The translations under genes and the position numbers were made by a program. The notes under the pieces are model-generated. The model did not search any database, had not been told where the DNA came from, and saw only the letters and a program-made list of their open reading frames with translations. From positions 1 to 43,822 of the IMG/VR virus record IMGVR_UViG_3300009609_000015: a stretch of 43,822 nt of DNA; one strand, written 5' to 3'. Each line of letters opens with the position of its first letter. The first letter of the stretch is position 1. This document shows positions 29,096 to 37,437 of the stretch, piece by piece. The DNA comes from a virus.

Positions 29096-30438
29096 GGGAC
29101 CTCAATGAGTTTCTTTGGTTGGTGGGCATCGGCGATTTCAGAGATGTTCCCGTAGAGGTCTTCGAGCTTGGAGCCCTGGTAACGGGCCTTCACCTTATCG
29201 GAGGTCCCCCGCATCCACTCGATGAGTGCAGGGACGTTCTTCCGAATGTCTCGATGCTCATGGACCCAATCCTTGGCATTATGCGCAAGGCGGCGCCTGA
29301 GCGCCGCGTCCTCGATGAGCTGGCCTAGCTTGGCTTCAAACGCAGCGGGGCTTTCGTAGAGCATGCCCGTCTGGCCATCCTCTATCTCAAGGAATGGGCC
29401 GAAGGCCCCCGCTAGGGTGGCTGCTGGCCGCGAGATCACTGAGGACTCATACCACTTGATGGCGCTCTTCGCCTCGTTAAACTCAGAGGCGCGGAGTGGG
29501 CATAGGTTAATGTCGTGGCCGATGATGCTCAGGCGATAAGTGTAAGCGTCTGGATCCACCCAGGGGATGTACTCAAAACGGTCACTAAACTCAGCAAACC
29601 ACCTGGCCATCACAGGGGCTTCCTGCCCAAAGGAGATGAACTTCGCCTGGGGATATTTCCGCATGACATTCTTTAGGGGATCCCTAATGCCATACAGGTC
29701 TGCCATGTGGCTCGACCCGCCAGTCCAGAGGATGCGGACCTCTTCCCCATGTTCCTCTAGGTCCACTTTGGGATATTGGGCGAAGTTGATGGAGTTTGGC
29801 CATACGAAGATATTCTTGCACCCATAGGAGGCATAGACCTTCCGCAAGGGCTCAGTGGACACAAGAACACCATCGGACTCGAAGGCTACAGACTTATGGA
29901 GCTTTAGGTTCTCAATGTTTCGTGCAATATCAAAGAGGACCCCATGCTCAATGTTCACCTTATCCTTCCAAATTGGAAGGTGCTCCCCAGTGTCGTTCAC
30001 CATGTAGATGTTCTTGCCTGGTTCAAGCGGCTCTCCATGCATACCGCGTGTCCCAAGGCCAGCAAACTGTGGGTTGTAAGGCTCTATTGCCTCTGTATGG
30101 TCATCCGCGCCGAATATGATGGCGGGGCGTGGTTCCATGAGGCAGAGCTGAAGTACCTTAGGGGAGTAGGCTAAGTGATAAAGGTGAACGTCTGCATGGG
30201 CCATCGCTTGGAAGCGGGCTTCCTCTGCGGGGGCGTCCGTGTATTCCTTAAAGGATTGGTTTCCTCGGTCAACGACTACATCCGCGATTCCTAGTTGCTT
30301 AGCTACCTTAAGAGGGCCGGTAATACGGTACTTTGAGATCCAGGTATCCGAGTCACCCCACATGGTATAGACCAAGAGGGGCTTTGGATCGTACTTTATT
30401 TCCTCTAGCTGGATGTCATCGCGCGATATTTTACGCAT
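29092..30438 (-). CDS. GT4-like glycosyltransferase, 448 aa
   Basis: The GT-B layout is visible. The N-terminal half has YRITGPLKVAKQLGIADVVV and VHLYHLAYSP. The C-terminal half has VRILWTGGSSHMADL, the FNEAKSAIKWYE segment (the E-x7-E-type donor site), a PFLEIEDGQTGMLYESPAAF stretch and the closing helix DAALRRRLAHNAKDWV. These are standard GT4 features for a nucleotide-sugar donor. It is cytoplasmic with no signal. It lies next to an acyltransferase among virion genes, which suggests decoration of capsid or fibres. It overlaps the upstream gene by 34 bases. Confidence 0.8.
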   Translation of the reverse strand: MRKISRDDIQLEEIKYDPKPLLVYTMWGDSDTWISKYRITGPLKVAKQLGIADVVVDRGNQSFKEYTDAPAEEARFQAMAHADVHLYHLAYSPKVLQLCLMEPRPAIIFGADDHTEAIEPYNPQFAGLGTRGMHGEPLEPGKNIYMVNDTGEHLPIWKDKVNIEHGVLFDIARNIENLKLHKSVAFESDGVLVSTEPLRKVYASYGCKNIFVWPNSINFAQYPKVDLEEHGEEVRILWTGGSSHMADLYGIRDPLKNVMRKYPQAKFISFGQEAPVMARWFAEFSDRFEYIPWVDPDAYTYRLSIIGHDINLCPLRASEFNEAKSAIKWYESSVISRPAATLAGAFGPFLEIEDGQTGMLYESPAAFEAKLGQLIEDAALRRRLAHNAKDWVHEHRDIRKNVPALIEWMRGTSDKVKARYQGSKLEDLYGNISEIADAHQPKKLIEVP

Positions 30439-30746
30439 TGATACTCAGGGTGTCGGTTCAACCACCTATAGAACCGCTTCTTATTCTGAAAGAAGCCCGG
30501 TTCCACTTGCTCAATGCAAGCTATGACAGACAGCGGGATGGACGCTACTCGCATCCAATTCCCGCTGTCTGACATGCCTGCTACGCGCCTGAAGTTCGAG
30601 ATTTTGTAGGCCTCTTCGTTGGCTGCTCGAATGTCCGATACAGCCTCAACGAAGGTGTCCATACGTCCCTCAGGGAGGGTATCCTTGAGGACGTGCGCTG
30701 AGGTCACTTCATCAAGGACGTTCTCAAACTTCTTAACGTATGCCAT
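30405..30746 (-). CDS. Hypothetical protein, 113 aa
   Basis: It begins MAYVKKFENVLDEVTSAHVL and has a conserved-looking centre EEAYKISNFRRVAGMSDSGN and a C-terminal KKRFYRWLNRHPEYQCVKYR. Such proteins occur among head-completion genes in podoviruses, but I cannot name the family. Its 3' end overlaps the glycosyltransferase start by 34 bases. The gap to the preceding gene is three bases. Confidence 0.65.
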   Translation of the reverse strand: MAYVKKFENVLDEVTSAHVLKDTLPEGRMDTFVEAVSDIRAANEEAYKISNFRRVAGMSDSGNWMRVASIPLSVIACIEQVEPGFFQNKKRFYRWLNRHPEYQCVKYRAMTSS

Positions 30747-30749
30747 AGG

Positions 30750-30974
30750 TTAGTAATTCTCGTTCCGTCGCTTCTTCCTGAAGCGCACTCCCCGAAGCGC
30801 AGGTCCGAAAGCGCGAGCCTCAATTACTCGTTCTCGCACTTTATCGGATCCACGCTTCCCTTCTCCAAGGACGAGAGGTTGGTTGAACATGGCTTTCTTT
30901 TCCCTAGCCAACTCCTCTTCCTTCTCGAAGTTCGCGCGCGCTTGAGAGCGAACGCTAGGAGCCTTTCTAGCCAC
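30750..30974 (-). CDS. Small basic protein, 74 aa (GTG start)
   Basis: It starts at GTG 30974 and overlaps the upstream stop by eight bases. The product, beginning MARKAPSVRSQARANFEKEE, is highly basic with an early charged helix and ends RFRKKRRNENY. Nucleic-acid or capsid binding is plausible for a small basic protein between capsid and tail genes. No family is recognised. Confidence 0.6.
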   Translation of the reverse strand: MARKAPSVRSQARANFEKEEELAREKKAMFNQPLVLGEGKRGSDKVRERVIEARAFGPALRGVRFRKKRRNENY

Positions 30975-31119
30975 GGCTGCCCTGCGTGTGGCCGTCCGAC
31001 CATTCAGGGCCCGTTCGCTTCACGCGGGAATCGCGTGCAGGCTGGGTCTTGAAGCTGTCGTTCGGCGCATTCGGGGGGCCGCTTTCAGCGGTCGTCTTAT
31101 TCATAGGACCTTGACTCAT
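30967..31119 (-). CDS. Small disordered protein, 50 aa
   Basis: The frame starts at ATG 31119, two bases after the preceding stop, and ends in TAG 30969-30967. The product, beginning MSQGPMNKTTAESGPPNAPN, is Pro/Ser/Arg-rich and probably disordered. It fills a gap between two structural genes. It could be a small head-decoration or assembly peptide. The lack of any recognised motif keeps confidence moderate. Confidence 0.5.
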   Translation of the reverse strand: MSQGPMNKTTAESGPPNAPNDSFKTQPARDSRVKRTGPEWSDGHTQGSRG

Positions 31120-31121
31120 AG

Positions 31122-31403
31122 TTACTCCGCGCCCACTTTCCCCGGAGCGGGGTCATGGGTCTTTGGTTTGGTGTTGAAGGTGTAAGGGGCTCGCTTCACC
31201 GTGGAATCTTCCTCCCGAGAGGGGGGGAGTTCATAACTCCCCCCCAGGTTCGGATCCACAAACTCCTTGGGAAAGCCGCAAGACAGGTATGAACCGTGGG
31301 TCTCCTCGGCCTTATCCCAAGCAGTGATGTGAGGCGAAAGCCGCTCAGGGTTGTCCGGCTCAGCATCCTGAGCCTTAGTGCGGTACTTTCGGTAGGTTGC
31401 CAT
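31122..31403 (-). CDS. Hypothetical protein after the capsid gene, 93 aa
   Basis: It begins MATYRKYRTKAQDAEPDNPE two bases after the capsid stop. It is polar with Pro-rich ends and few hydrophobic residues, and resembles small head-associated proteins encoded beside SU10-type capsids. It could be a decoration protein; nothing in the sequence proves it. Confidence 0.6.
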   Translation of the reverse strand: MATYRKYRTKAQDAEPDNPERLSPHITAWDKAEETHGSYLSCGFPKEFVDPNLGGSYELPPSREEDSTVKRAPYTFNTKPKTHDPAPGKVGAE

Positions 31404-31405
31404 GG

Positions 31406-32386
31406 TTAGACCGTCGCGATGCCACGGATACCAGTCAGCATACCCAAGGCCTTCTCATGCCCAACTTCCAAGGTGAGTTCACCCAAGACAATGCCTCGGG
31501 CTGCATCACCATTCGGCGGAAGGGGAACATGCTTGATAGGCCGCAGGAAGGCATGACGGACCATAGGCGTCTCGATGAAGAACGCTCGGCCGGTTCCGCT
31601 TGCGGAAGCAGTGGCGGTTCCACCATTAGGCACCCATCTGTCAAGGACGATCTGGATGATACCGAAGTCAGACTCATACAGATCCACCGAGTTGATGAGG
31701 CGCTTGTCAGCGAGGGCGATGTTCCGTGCCACCGTGGTGTTAGTGGTGTAGGAGGAAATCTGCCGCTTGGCATACGCCCCTACATACACCGAGTCAGGAT
31801 TACCTCCATCATCGAAGATGTTCTGGAGCATATCATTGAAGATAGTCTCCGAAACCGTCGAAGCAGAGGCACCATTAACCACCGAGGCGGTATTGGTGGT
31901 GATGAAAGTCGCAAGATCCTTCATCACACGCGGCCCAGTGGAGGCAGTTGCAGTCGCCGCAGCCACAATGAATGAAGAAGCCTCAATGGAGCGAGCAAGC
32001 TCCTTAAGGCCCTTCATCACCTGGTAGGCATACTCGTCCTGAACGCCAGCCGGGTCAACCGCACGTTGGGTCTGGCTGGAGTTGATGTCCTTGCGGAAAA
32101 TCATAGTCCAGTTGCCCACGCGAGTCCGTGAGGTTTGAGAAGCGGTCGAGAAGCTATAATCAGCACCTTCATCAGCGTAATACGCCGACGACGTGGCCTG
32201 AAGAGCATCCTGCAACCACTCGTGGAACACATGCTTCGCCACGGTCTTCGGAGACCGGACGAACAGCGGAGTGTCCGATGGGTCGATGTTATAGATGATG
32301 TCTAGGAGGTCTTCTCGGTTGGGACCCTGGTTCCCGGTAATCGAGAACCCCCCACCGAAATAGACGCCATATCCAGCAGCAGCCAT
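31406..32386 (-). CDS. Major capsid protein, SU10/DUF5309-like, 326 aa
   Basis: The sequence follows the SU10-type HK97-fold capsid pattern. The N-terminus has REDLLDIIYNIDPSDTPLFV then a KTVAKHVFHEWLQDAL segment, where others have P-x-T-P-h-F and T-x-x-x-x-x-W-x-x-D-x-L. A TRVGNWTMIFRKDINSSQTQ stretch follows, with a GLKELARSIE helix (the spine helix) and a C-terminal beta P-domain with VYVGAYAKRQISSY and DRWVP. Length is normal for the family. It comes after the scaffold gene with a three-base gap, the standard order. Confidence 0.8.
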   Translation of the reverse strand: MAAAGYGVYFGGGFSITGNQGPNREDLLDIIYNIDPSDTPLFVRSPKTVAKHVFHEWLQDALQATSSAYYADEGADYSFSTASQTSRTRVGNWTMIFRKDINSSQTQRAVDPAGVQDEYAYQVMKGLKELARSIEASSFIVAAATATASTGPRVMKDLATFITTNTASVVNGASASTVSETIFNDMLQNIFDDGGNPDSVYVGAYAKRQISSYTTNTTVARNIALADKRLINSVDLYESDFGIIQIVLDRWVPNGGTATASASGTGRAFFIETPMVRHAFLRPIKHVPLPPNGDAARGIVLGELTLEVGHEKALGMLTGIRGIATV

Positions 32387-32389
32387 TTC

Positions 32390-33133
32390 TTAGTTATTAC
32401 CCTTCAGCATAGAGGCAGGCGGCGGTTCGCCAGGAGCCCACATCTCAATCTTCCCTTCAGGGCCGAAGAGACGCTCCCGAGCATACGCATTCTTTGCGTT
32501 CCAATCGCCTTCCCTAGCTGCCTTCGCCAGACTTTCCAGTCGTTCGGCGTGTTGGTTGGTATTGTCAGGAGTCGAGCGGCTCACTCCCCGTCCAGCAGGA
32601 ACCTCGGCCGCCGGCCGCGTCTCTGCGCGTTCGCGCCGAGTTGCGGTGTCTGTCGTTGAAGCATGAGCTTCAACGGTTGCAGCTTCATAATCCCTATAGC
32701 GACGGGAGATAAGATCCGCAGCGCCCTGAGGATCAACAGATGCCATGCGCTGGAAGGTTGCCTGGGCTTCAGGGTTATCACGGAGGTAGGTCGAAATCTT
32801 CGCCTGATCCTCCCCGAAGTAACCAACAGCTTCAGCAGAGGTCAAGAGCGGATGGAGAATCCGCTGAAGCTCTTCTGCAATGAAGGTTCGCTGGTTATCG
32901 ACATCCATGCCCGCTTGGGGATCCCCAGTATCTTCGAGGTTAGACAAACCTGTCACTCGAAGCTGTTCATTGGTGGCTTGGAGAAGCCGGATGCGCTCAT
33001 TGAGCGAGGTCCTCTCCGCAATGATCCGCTGGGTTTCGCGGGCCTGTTCGTTGTAACCCTTTTCCAAGGCTTCCGGGTTGGCATACTTACCGGCCCAAAG
33101 CCGTTCCTGGTTAGTTTGCGAGGGGTTGTCCAT
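32390..33133 (-). CDS. Scaffolding-like protein, 247 aa
   Basis: It begins MDNPSQTNQERLWAGKYANP, a KY-x-x-P-E-x-L-E-K-G-Y motif common to phage scaffolds. It is then helical and charged (coiled coil about 30-60, EELQRILHPLLTSAEAVGYF), with a disordered Arg/Thr-rich linker (about 155-195) and a C-terminal helix for capsid contact. It sits immediately before the capsid gene. No protease domain is visible. Confidence 0.75.
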   Translation of the reverse strand: MDNPSQTNQERLWAGKYANPEALEKGYNEQARETQRIIAERTSLNERIRLLQATNEQLRVTGLSNLEDTGDPQAGMDVDNQRTFIAEELQRILHPLLTSAEAVGYFGEDQAKISTYLRDNPEAQATFQRMASVDPQGAADLISRRYRDYEAATVEAHASTTDTATRRERAETRPAAEVPAGRGVSRSTPDNTNQHAERLESLAKAAREGDWNAKNAYARERLFGPEGKIEMWAPGEPPPASMLKGNN

Positions 33134-33154
33134 CGTTATATTGTTTAACCTATA

Positions 33155-33553
33155 TTAGGACGGGTTGTCCGTCGGGGGGGCATAAGGAGACTTATAACCG
33201 AACTCTGCATAGTGCCTGAGCTGACGCTCATTGGCTATACTACTATACACCAGTTCACGTTCTTTGTCAAGCACATCTTGCTCTAGTTCGGATTGTGGCC
33301 ACTTGAGAAGTTCCTTTAGGGCTGCAATTCGCCCACGGCGTCGGTTGCGCTCTCGTTCTCGAGAGGTTGGCAAGCCAATCGCCCAAAGAACCGTCTCAAG
33401 GACCCCTGCTCGAAAGTCCTCATTGAGAGAGGAAGCCGCAATGGCTTCCATCTCAGCCACGAGCTTCGCTTGGTATGCTGGGAGTACAATCTCCGTCCAA
33501 CCTGGCGAAGCTACAAAACTTTGGAGGTATCTAATGCGGTCTTCCTGATTCAT
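33155..33553 (-). CDS. Hypothetical helical protein, 132 aa
   Basis: It begins MNQEDRIRYLQSFVASPGWT and is charged and helical with RERERNRRRGRI in the middle. The position between portal and scaffold is where many phages keep a small accessory or portal-scaffold linker. Its start overlaps the portal stop as ATGA. No family is recognised. Confidence 0.65.
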   Translation of the reverse strand: MNQEDRIRYLQSFVASPGWTEIVLPAYQAKLVAEMEAIAASSLNEDFRAGVLETVLWAIGLPTSRERERNRRRGRIAALKELLKWPQSELEQDVLDKERELVYSSIANERQLRHYAEFGYKSPYAPPTDNPS

Positions 33554-35463
33554 GATCCTGATAACGTCCCTTCTAAGCTACCTTGCTGGGCCTCGCCGCC
33601 CATAGCTAGGAGTTGCATGGGGTCTATGGGGAGACCACCTACGCCCGGCTGGGGGAAGCCTGGTGCACCACTCGGGGGAGGGGCACCCATGGGCAACTGC
33701 CCGCCCTGGATTTGCTGCAAGGCCATCTGTTGGGCGGGCGTGGGTTGGAGTAACTCATCCACGTTATCCATCTCGAAGGTCTGAAATAGGTCGCGGATGA
33801 AGGCTTGCCAGTTGACAAGCTGCATGGCCATTGGGTTGGCTTGGAGCGCTTGGAGGAGCAGCACGGAGTTCTGCTGCCGCGCGGCTTTCCCTAGGGTTTG
33901 CGTAGCGCCGCGAGCCACCACATCATAGTCTTTGTTGATGTCCTCCAAGGTGATCGGGATGACCTCGGGAGGGATTTGCTCGCCGGTGATGGGATTGATG
34001 AGCGCGTTAATGCCCAGGATCTTGAGTTCCCGCGGGGTCTCAAGGAATTGTTGGTTCAGTGATCTGAAGGTATCCGCGAGGGGCTCAATGAAGCCCTCCT
34101 CTGCAAACCGGCTCTCAAGGAGGAGCCTGACGGAGACATTCTCCTGGCGGGCTAGGAACTCCCTTGCGGTTGTCCTTGACGACCCACCGCCCTCCGTCTG
34201 TAAGCCCTCGGTCAGGCCGGTGCCTTGCTCAAGGAAGCGCTTAAGCTGCTCGATCTCCCCATAGGCTTGCTGGATCTGCCGAAGATCCGGCACAATGGGC
34301 ATGAGGGCCTCGGCGGGGTTTCCATCTACACCCACGAGCTTCCCAGACCTCATGTAGAGGTTTCTGGTTTCGACCCCCTTTGAACGATCGTAAGCAAATA
34401 CGGGATCAATAAAAATGTCGAGAGCATCGAGTTTCTGATTCGCGATCCTGTTAATAGTGAGTTGGAGCTTCTCTCCAATTTCCATCTTGCCAATGCCATG
34501 GAAGAAGTGAGGGTCCTTGAGCGGGGAATAGGCGATGAAGGGCTTCTTTCCATGCCAGAAGGGGTTGGGTGCATTCCTCAGGACCTCCGTGCGGCCGGCT
34601 ATGGTGATGACACGTTGGGTGGCCATCCCATCGGTCAGGAACTCGGAGGGGATGGTCCCCCACATTTCCAGCAACTCTACGGGCTTGGCGTACTTTTCCA
34701 TCTTCTTCGCCTCAGGCTCGGCGAAGGGTCCCCGGAGCATCCCACGTCGGGCGTCCATCTCGCGGTCCACCTCGACGCGCAGGCCCTTTTCCTTGAGGCG
34801 GAGGAAGGCATTACGGTCGAACACCTCTGGCCCACCCTCCGAGATGGGCTTCGACATGAAGTCAAGCTCATCCATATCGAGGTAATATCGCCGGATGACC
34901 CAATCCATCTCCTCGATGGTACGGACATTTGGCTGGGGGAAGAAGTCGATCATATCGACCACCTCGAAGTTAGGCCCATCGAATTGGGTCACTTTCTCCG
35001 TGATGGTCTTCTCACGCTTACCCATCAGGGAAGCACCCTCAATGGGGGCTCTCTTCTTGAGGAACTCTTCTTTGTGGAGCCAACCTGTTTGGCAGATGGC
35101 CGTGCCATATAGGTCTGCGCAGAGGAACATATCTGCGGCCTTCGAGAGGATATGGATGTCGCGCATCTGAGCACTTAGTAATAGCTCGTTCTTCCGCGCG
35201 ATGGCAGTATCCTCTGGGCCATACCCGAACATGGACACGTATGGCCACACGCCGAAGGATATGTTGATCTTCCGCGCTACGTCCGTCCACACAGTGGAAA
35301 AGAGGAGCGGGATGGATACATCATTGCGGAAGGCTTGATGCGCGCCTGAATGCCACCCGCGGTATAGGTTATACCACCGCGCGGTGCGCATAAACATGGA
35401 GGTGTAGACGTTCTTTGAGTGATTGAACCTGGACATAACCAGGTCGCGTACATCAGGAGTCAT
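33550..35463 (-). CDS. Portal protein, 637 aa
   Basis: ATG 35463 overlaps the upstream stop (ATGA), so I prefer it to an in-frame ATG at 35508. Portal features include an N-terminal RTARWYNLYRGW, the RNDVSIPLLFSTVWTDVARK segment that opens the wing domain, the KKPFIAYSPLKDPHFFHGIG-KME strand, NRIANQKLDALDI (stem region) and a GSSRTTAREFLARQENVSVR crown helix. The C-terminus is Gln/Pro/Gly-rich. It forms the dodecameric DNA gate at the capsid vertex. It stands in the normal place after the terminase and before scaffold and capsid. Confidence 0.8.
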   Translation of the reverse strand: MTPDVRDLVMSRFNHSKNVYTSMFMRTARWYNLYRGWHSGAHQAFRNDVSIPLLFSTVWTDVARKINISFGVWPYVSMFGYGPEDTAIARKNELLLSAQMRDIHILSKAADMFLCADLYGTAICQTGWLHKEEFLKKRAPIEGASLMGKREKTITEKVTQFDGPNFEVVDMIDFFPQPNVRTIEEMDWVIRRYYLDMDELDFMSKPISEGGPEVFDRNAFLRLKEKGLRVEVDREMDARRGMLRGPFAEPEAKKMEKYAKPVELLEMWGTIPSEFLTDGMATQRVITIAGRTEVLRNAPNPFWHGKKPFIAYSPLKDPHFFHGIGKMEIGEKLQLTINRIANQKLDALDIFIDPVFAYDRSKGVETRNLYMRSGKLVGVDGNPAEALMPIVPDLRQIQQAYGEIEQLKRFLEQGTGLTEGLQTEGGGSSRTTAREFLARQENVSVRLLLESRFAEEGFIEPLADTFRSLNQQFLETPRELKILGINALINPITGEQIPPEVIPITLEDINKDYDVVARGATQTLGKAARQQNSVLLLQALQANPMAMQLVNWQAFIRDLFQTFEMDNVDELLQPTPAQQMALQQIQGGQLPMGAPPPSGAPGFPQPGVGGLPIDPMQLLAMGGEAQQGSLEGTLSGS

Positions 35464-35690
35464 TCGTGCTCTATATAGATGGCGGTCTCTTGACCGCACA
35501 TTGGGCATCGAGGAAAGTCAACAGAATCCTCGGGCATCATAACGGGCCATTGAAGATCACACTCTGGACACATAAACTCAATGGCGTACCACATAAACGG
35601 AGGATCTTCTAAGTCGGCGTTTATAAACTCCTCTTGGGAAAGGAAGTCAGCAAGGTTATCTTCAAACCACTTCGTCAGAGGTGGCGTCAA
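35460..35690 (-). CDS. Small zinc-ribbon protein, 76 aa
   Basis: It has CPEC and CPMC knuckles (residues about 41-44 and 62-65) on either side of a DLQWPVMMPEDSVDFP linker, a zinc ribbon, after a helical N-terminus that begins MTPPLTKWFEDNLADFLSQE. Its stop overlaps the portal start and its start overlaps the methyltransferase end by 29 bases. The partner is unknown. Confidence 0.65.
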   Translation of the reverse strand: MTPPLTKWFEDNLADFLSQEEFINADLEDPPFMWYAIEFMCPECDLQWPVMMPEDSVDFPRCPMCGQETAIYIEHE

Positions 35691-36189
35691 GGGGCACCTT
35701 CATACACACCGCCCTCGTGAAGATATTCCCGTCAGGGCTCTTGGCGGTGTCGCCGAGGCGGATATAGAAGGAACACTTGATGTCAGGATAAAGGAGCCGA
35801 TGGTCGGGGGTGTTTACAGCGTAATATAGGAAGCTGTTCTTATTCCAGAAGGACACATGCGTTGGGTCTTGGAAGGCCCCCCGCCCATCGGTGGACGGCA
35901 CCACAATGTCGATGACCCCGCCCATCTTGAGGACGCGCCACGCCTCGTTCATGGAGTGGATGGGCGAGCGCAAGTGCTCAAGGATGTGGGAAGCATCAAT
36001 GAAATCTACTGAATCATCCTCGAATGGCCACCGTTCATTCAGGTCTGCAACGTGGGTGATGCCTGGATGTGGGTAGATGTCTACGGTAATCCAATCAGGC
36101 CGGGCAAACCTACCAGCGCCAAGTTGGACGGCAATGCCATCTACAGGAGGGGTGGCGGTATGCTCAGTTACAAAGGCTTGCTCAGTCAT
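35662..36189 (-). CDS. SAM-dependent methyltransferase, 175 aa
   Basis: The class I fold is evident: VQLGAGRFARPDWITVD (SAM motif I and acidic strand-2 end), DLNERWPFEDDSVDFIDASH (motif II/III), then ILEHLRSPIHSMNEAWRVLK and GGVIDIVVPSTDG. GRGAFQDPTHVSFWNKNSF is a distinctive second-half segment seen in phage and cell-wall-gene methyltransferases. The substrate may be a sugar or a small molecule. It overlaps the following methyltransferase by four bases, so the two work in one unit. Confidence 0.8.
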   Translation of the reverse strand: MTEQAFVTEHTATPPVDGIAVQLGAGRFARPDWITVDIYPHPGITHVADLNERWPFEDDSVDFIDASHILEHLRSPIHSMNEAWRVLKMGGVIDIVVPSTDGRGAFQDPTHVSFWNKNSFLYYAVNTPDHRLLYPDIKCSFYIRLGDTAKSPDGNIFTRAVCMKVPLDATSDEVV

Positions 36190-36686
36190 ACGGTCCTTTG
36201 GTATATTGCCATGATATGGGCTTCATCTTGGTTGACTTCATATATCTCAGGATCTTGGAGTAGGTTTAAGCCTACCCATTCGCCTAAGGCGGCCATTCCA
36301 TCTGGGAGGAAGCGCCAACAGTCGATCGGGTGTTGGTGGATAGGCCATCTATGGGGTACGATGATACACACCCACCCATCAGGCTTAAGTACCTGTTTGA
36401 TCTGTTGCATCGTCACCCATGGATAAGCTACATGCTCCAAGGTATTACCTGAGATCACTACATCGTAGGACTCGTGGGGGAGATCCCACGCCCAAGGGTC
36501 ATCTAGGACTACATCGACATTTGGTCCTTCCTGGATGTCTGCGCCAGTATACTTGCAATGTGCAAACAAACTCCGAAAGGTGTCCGTTTGGCCGTCAGCT
36601 ATCCGTGAGCCAACATCAAGGACTTTAGATCCCGCGGGGATGCGCGCCCCAAAACTTGCCATTAGGTTCATGGACCGCTTATCCAT
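36186..36686 (-). CDS. SAM-dependent methyltransferase, 166 aa
   Basis: Motifs are clear: KVLDVGSRIADGQTDTFRSL (motif I), TGADIQEGPNVDVVL (strand 2), LPHESYDVVISGNTLEHVAY (motif post I/II) and LKPDGWVCIIVPHRW. It differs from its neighbour at 35662, so it is not a recent copy. Start ATG 36686 has TGAGGT upstream. The pair and the nearby glycosyltransferase suggest a sugar-modifying pathway. No DNA-methylase target domain is visible. Confidence 0.8.
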   Translation of the reverse strand: MDKRSMNLMASFGARIPAGSKVLDVGSRIADGQTDTFRSLFAHCKYTGADIQEGPNVDVVLDDPWAWDLPHESYDVVISGNTLEHVAYPWVTMQQIKQVLKPDGWVCIIVPHRWPIHQHPIDCWRFLPDGMAALGEWVGLNLLQDPEIYEVNQDEAHIMAIYQRTV

Positions 36687-36694
36687 GGAATACC

Positions 36695-36862
36695 TCAGGA
36701 ACCTTCTTCTTTCGGAGAACTGTCTTCGCCAGTAATTAAGTCTTTAATAGTCACATGTGAAGGCACATAACCCAGGTTCCAAACGTGACGATTTAAGTTA
36801 TTATTAACCGCTTGTATCACAGGCCATGCTCTCTTGAAGTTTTCAATGTATGGATCATTCAT
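36695..36862 (-). CDS. Microprotein, 55 aa
   Basis: The ATG at 36862 overlaps the previous stop as ATGA, and the frame closes nine bases before the methyltransferase start. The product begins MNDPYIENFKRAWPVIQAVN and has an Asn-rich helix followed by a short acidic tail. I do not recognise it. Codon use is like the neighbours, and the tight fit supports a real gene. Confidence 0.5.
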   Translation of the reverse strand: MNDPYIENFKRAWPVIQAVNNNLNRHVWNLGYVPSHVTIKDLITGEDSSPKEEGS

Positions 36863-37437
36863 CGCTGGAATACTTCTGGGACCTTAAGGGGCATGGGATC
36901 TCCGTTAGGGGCAACCACATAACCCATCTCACGGATATGTTCGAATAAATCCCTAGTCAAATAGACATCCGCCAAACAATAGTCGAATAGCTCTCCAAAG
37001 CGGCCTTGCCTCGCGAGGACAGGCGCTAAGGCACCAGTCATGCCATCTAGCTTCCCTCGTCCAATGGTTCGTTGGCATGTGGCGTCAAGTGACCATCCTT
37101 TCCGCGTATCGGCCGCGTCAACAATGAGTTCAAGAAGATCCAAGTGGTGGCTTGGGGCCAATAGTCGTCCACCCAAGGCTGATACCAATGGGAAGTCGAA
37201 TCCCTTACCGTTGAACGACACAACGTGACTAGCTTCATTTAACGATGACCAAAGGGAGCCAATGGTATGGAGATCGTATAGCCTGACTCGGGAGGAGGGC
37301 TCAGCCAGGACAACGGCTGCTGATAGACCGGCCCGGCCGGCTTTGGCCGCTTCCCACCCTCCGACGGCTTCGACGTTTTCGGTGATTTCGGTGTCAAAGA
37401 ATAGGATTTCATCTACCTGATCGGGCTCCTTGTCCAT
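36859..37437 (-). CDS. RNase H-fold 3'-5' exonuclease, 192 aa
   Basis: The DEDD pattern is readable: ILFFDTEI (Asp and Glu of motif I, residues about 11-18), VVSFNGKGFDFPLVSAL (motif II, Asp in GFDFP), then DLLELIVDAADTRKGWSLDA and FDYCLADVYLTRDLFEHI (motif III, Asp in ADV). This places it in the YprB/RNase_H_2 group. It would trim DNA or RNA 3' ends. It overlaps the large terminase by 25 bases, so it may help packaging or repair ends. Confidence 0.75.
   Translation of the reverse strand: MDKEPDQVDEILFFDTEITENVEAVGGWEAAKAGRAGLSAAVVLAEPSSRVRLYDLHTIGSLWSSLNEASHVVSFNGKGFDFPLVSALGGRLLAPSHHLDLLELIVDAADTRKGWSLDATCQRTIGRGKLDGMTGALAPVLARQGRFGELFDYCLADVYLTRDLFEHIREMGYVVAPNGDPMPLKVPEVFQR

Noticed and set aside
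33134-33175. Minus-strand promoter before the scaffold gene
   Set aside because: TATAAC and TAATAT resemble -10 boxes, but no -35 box lies at a suitable distance.
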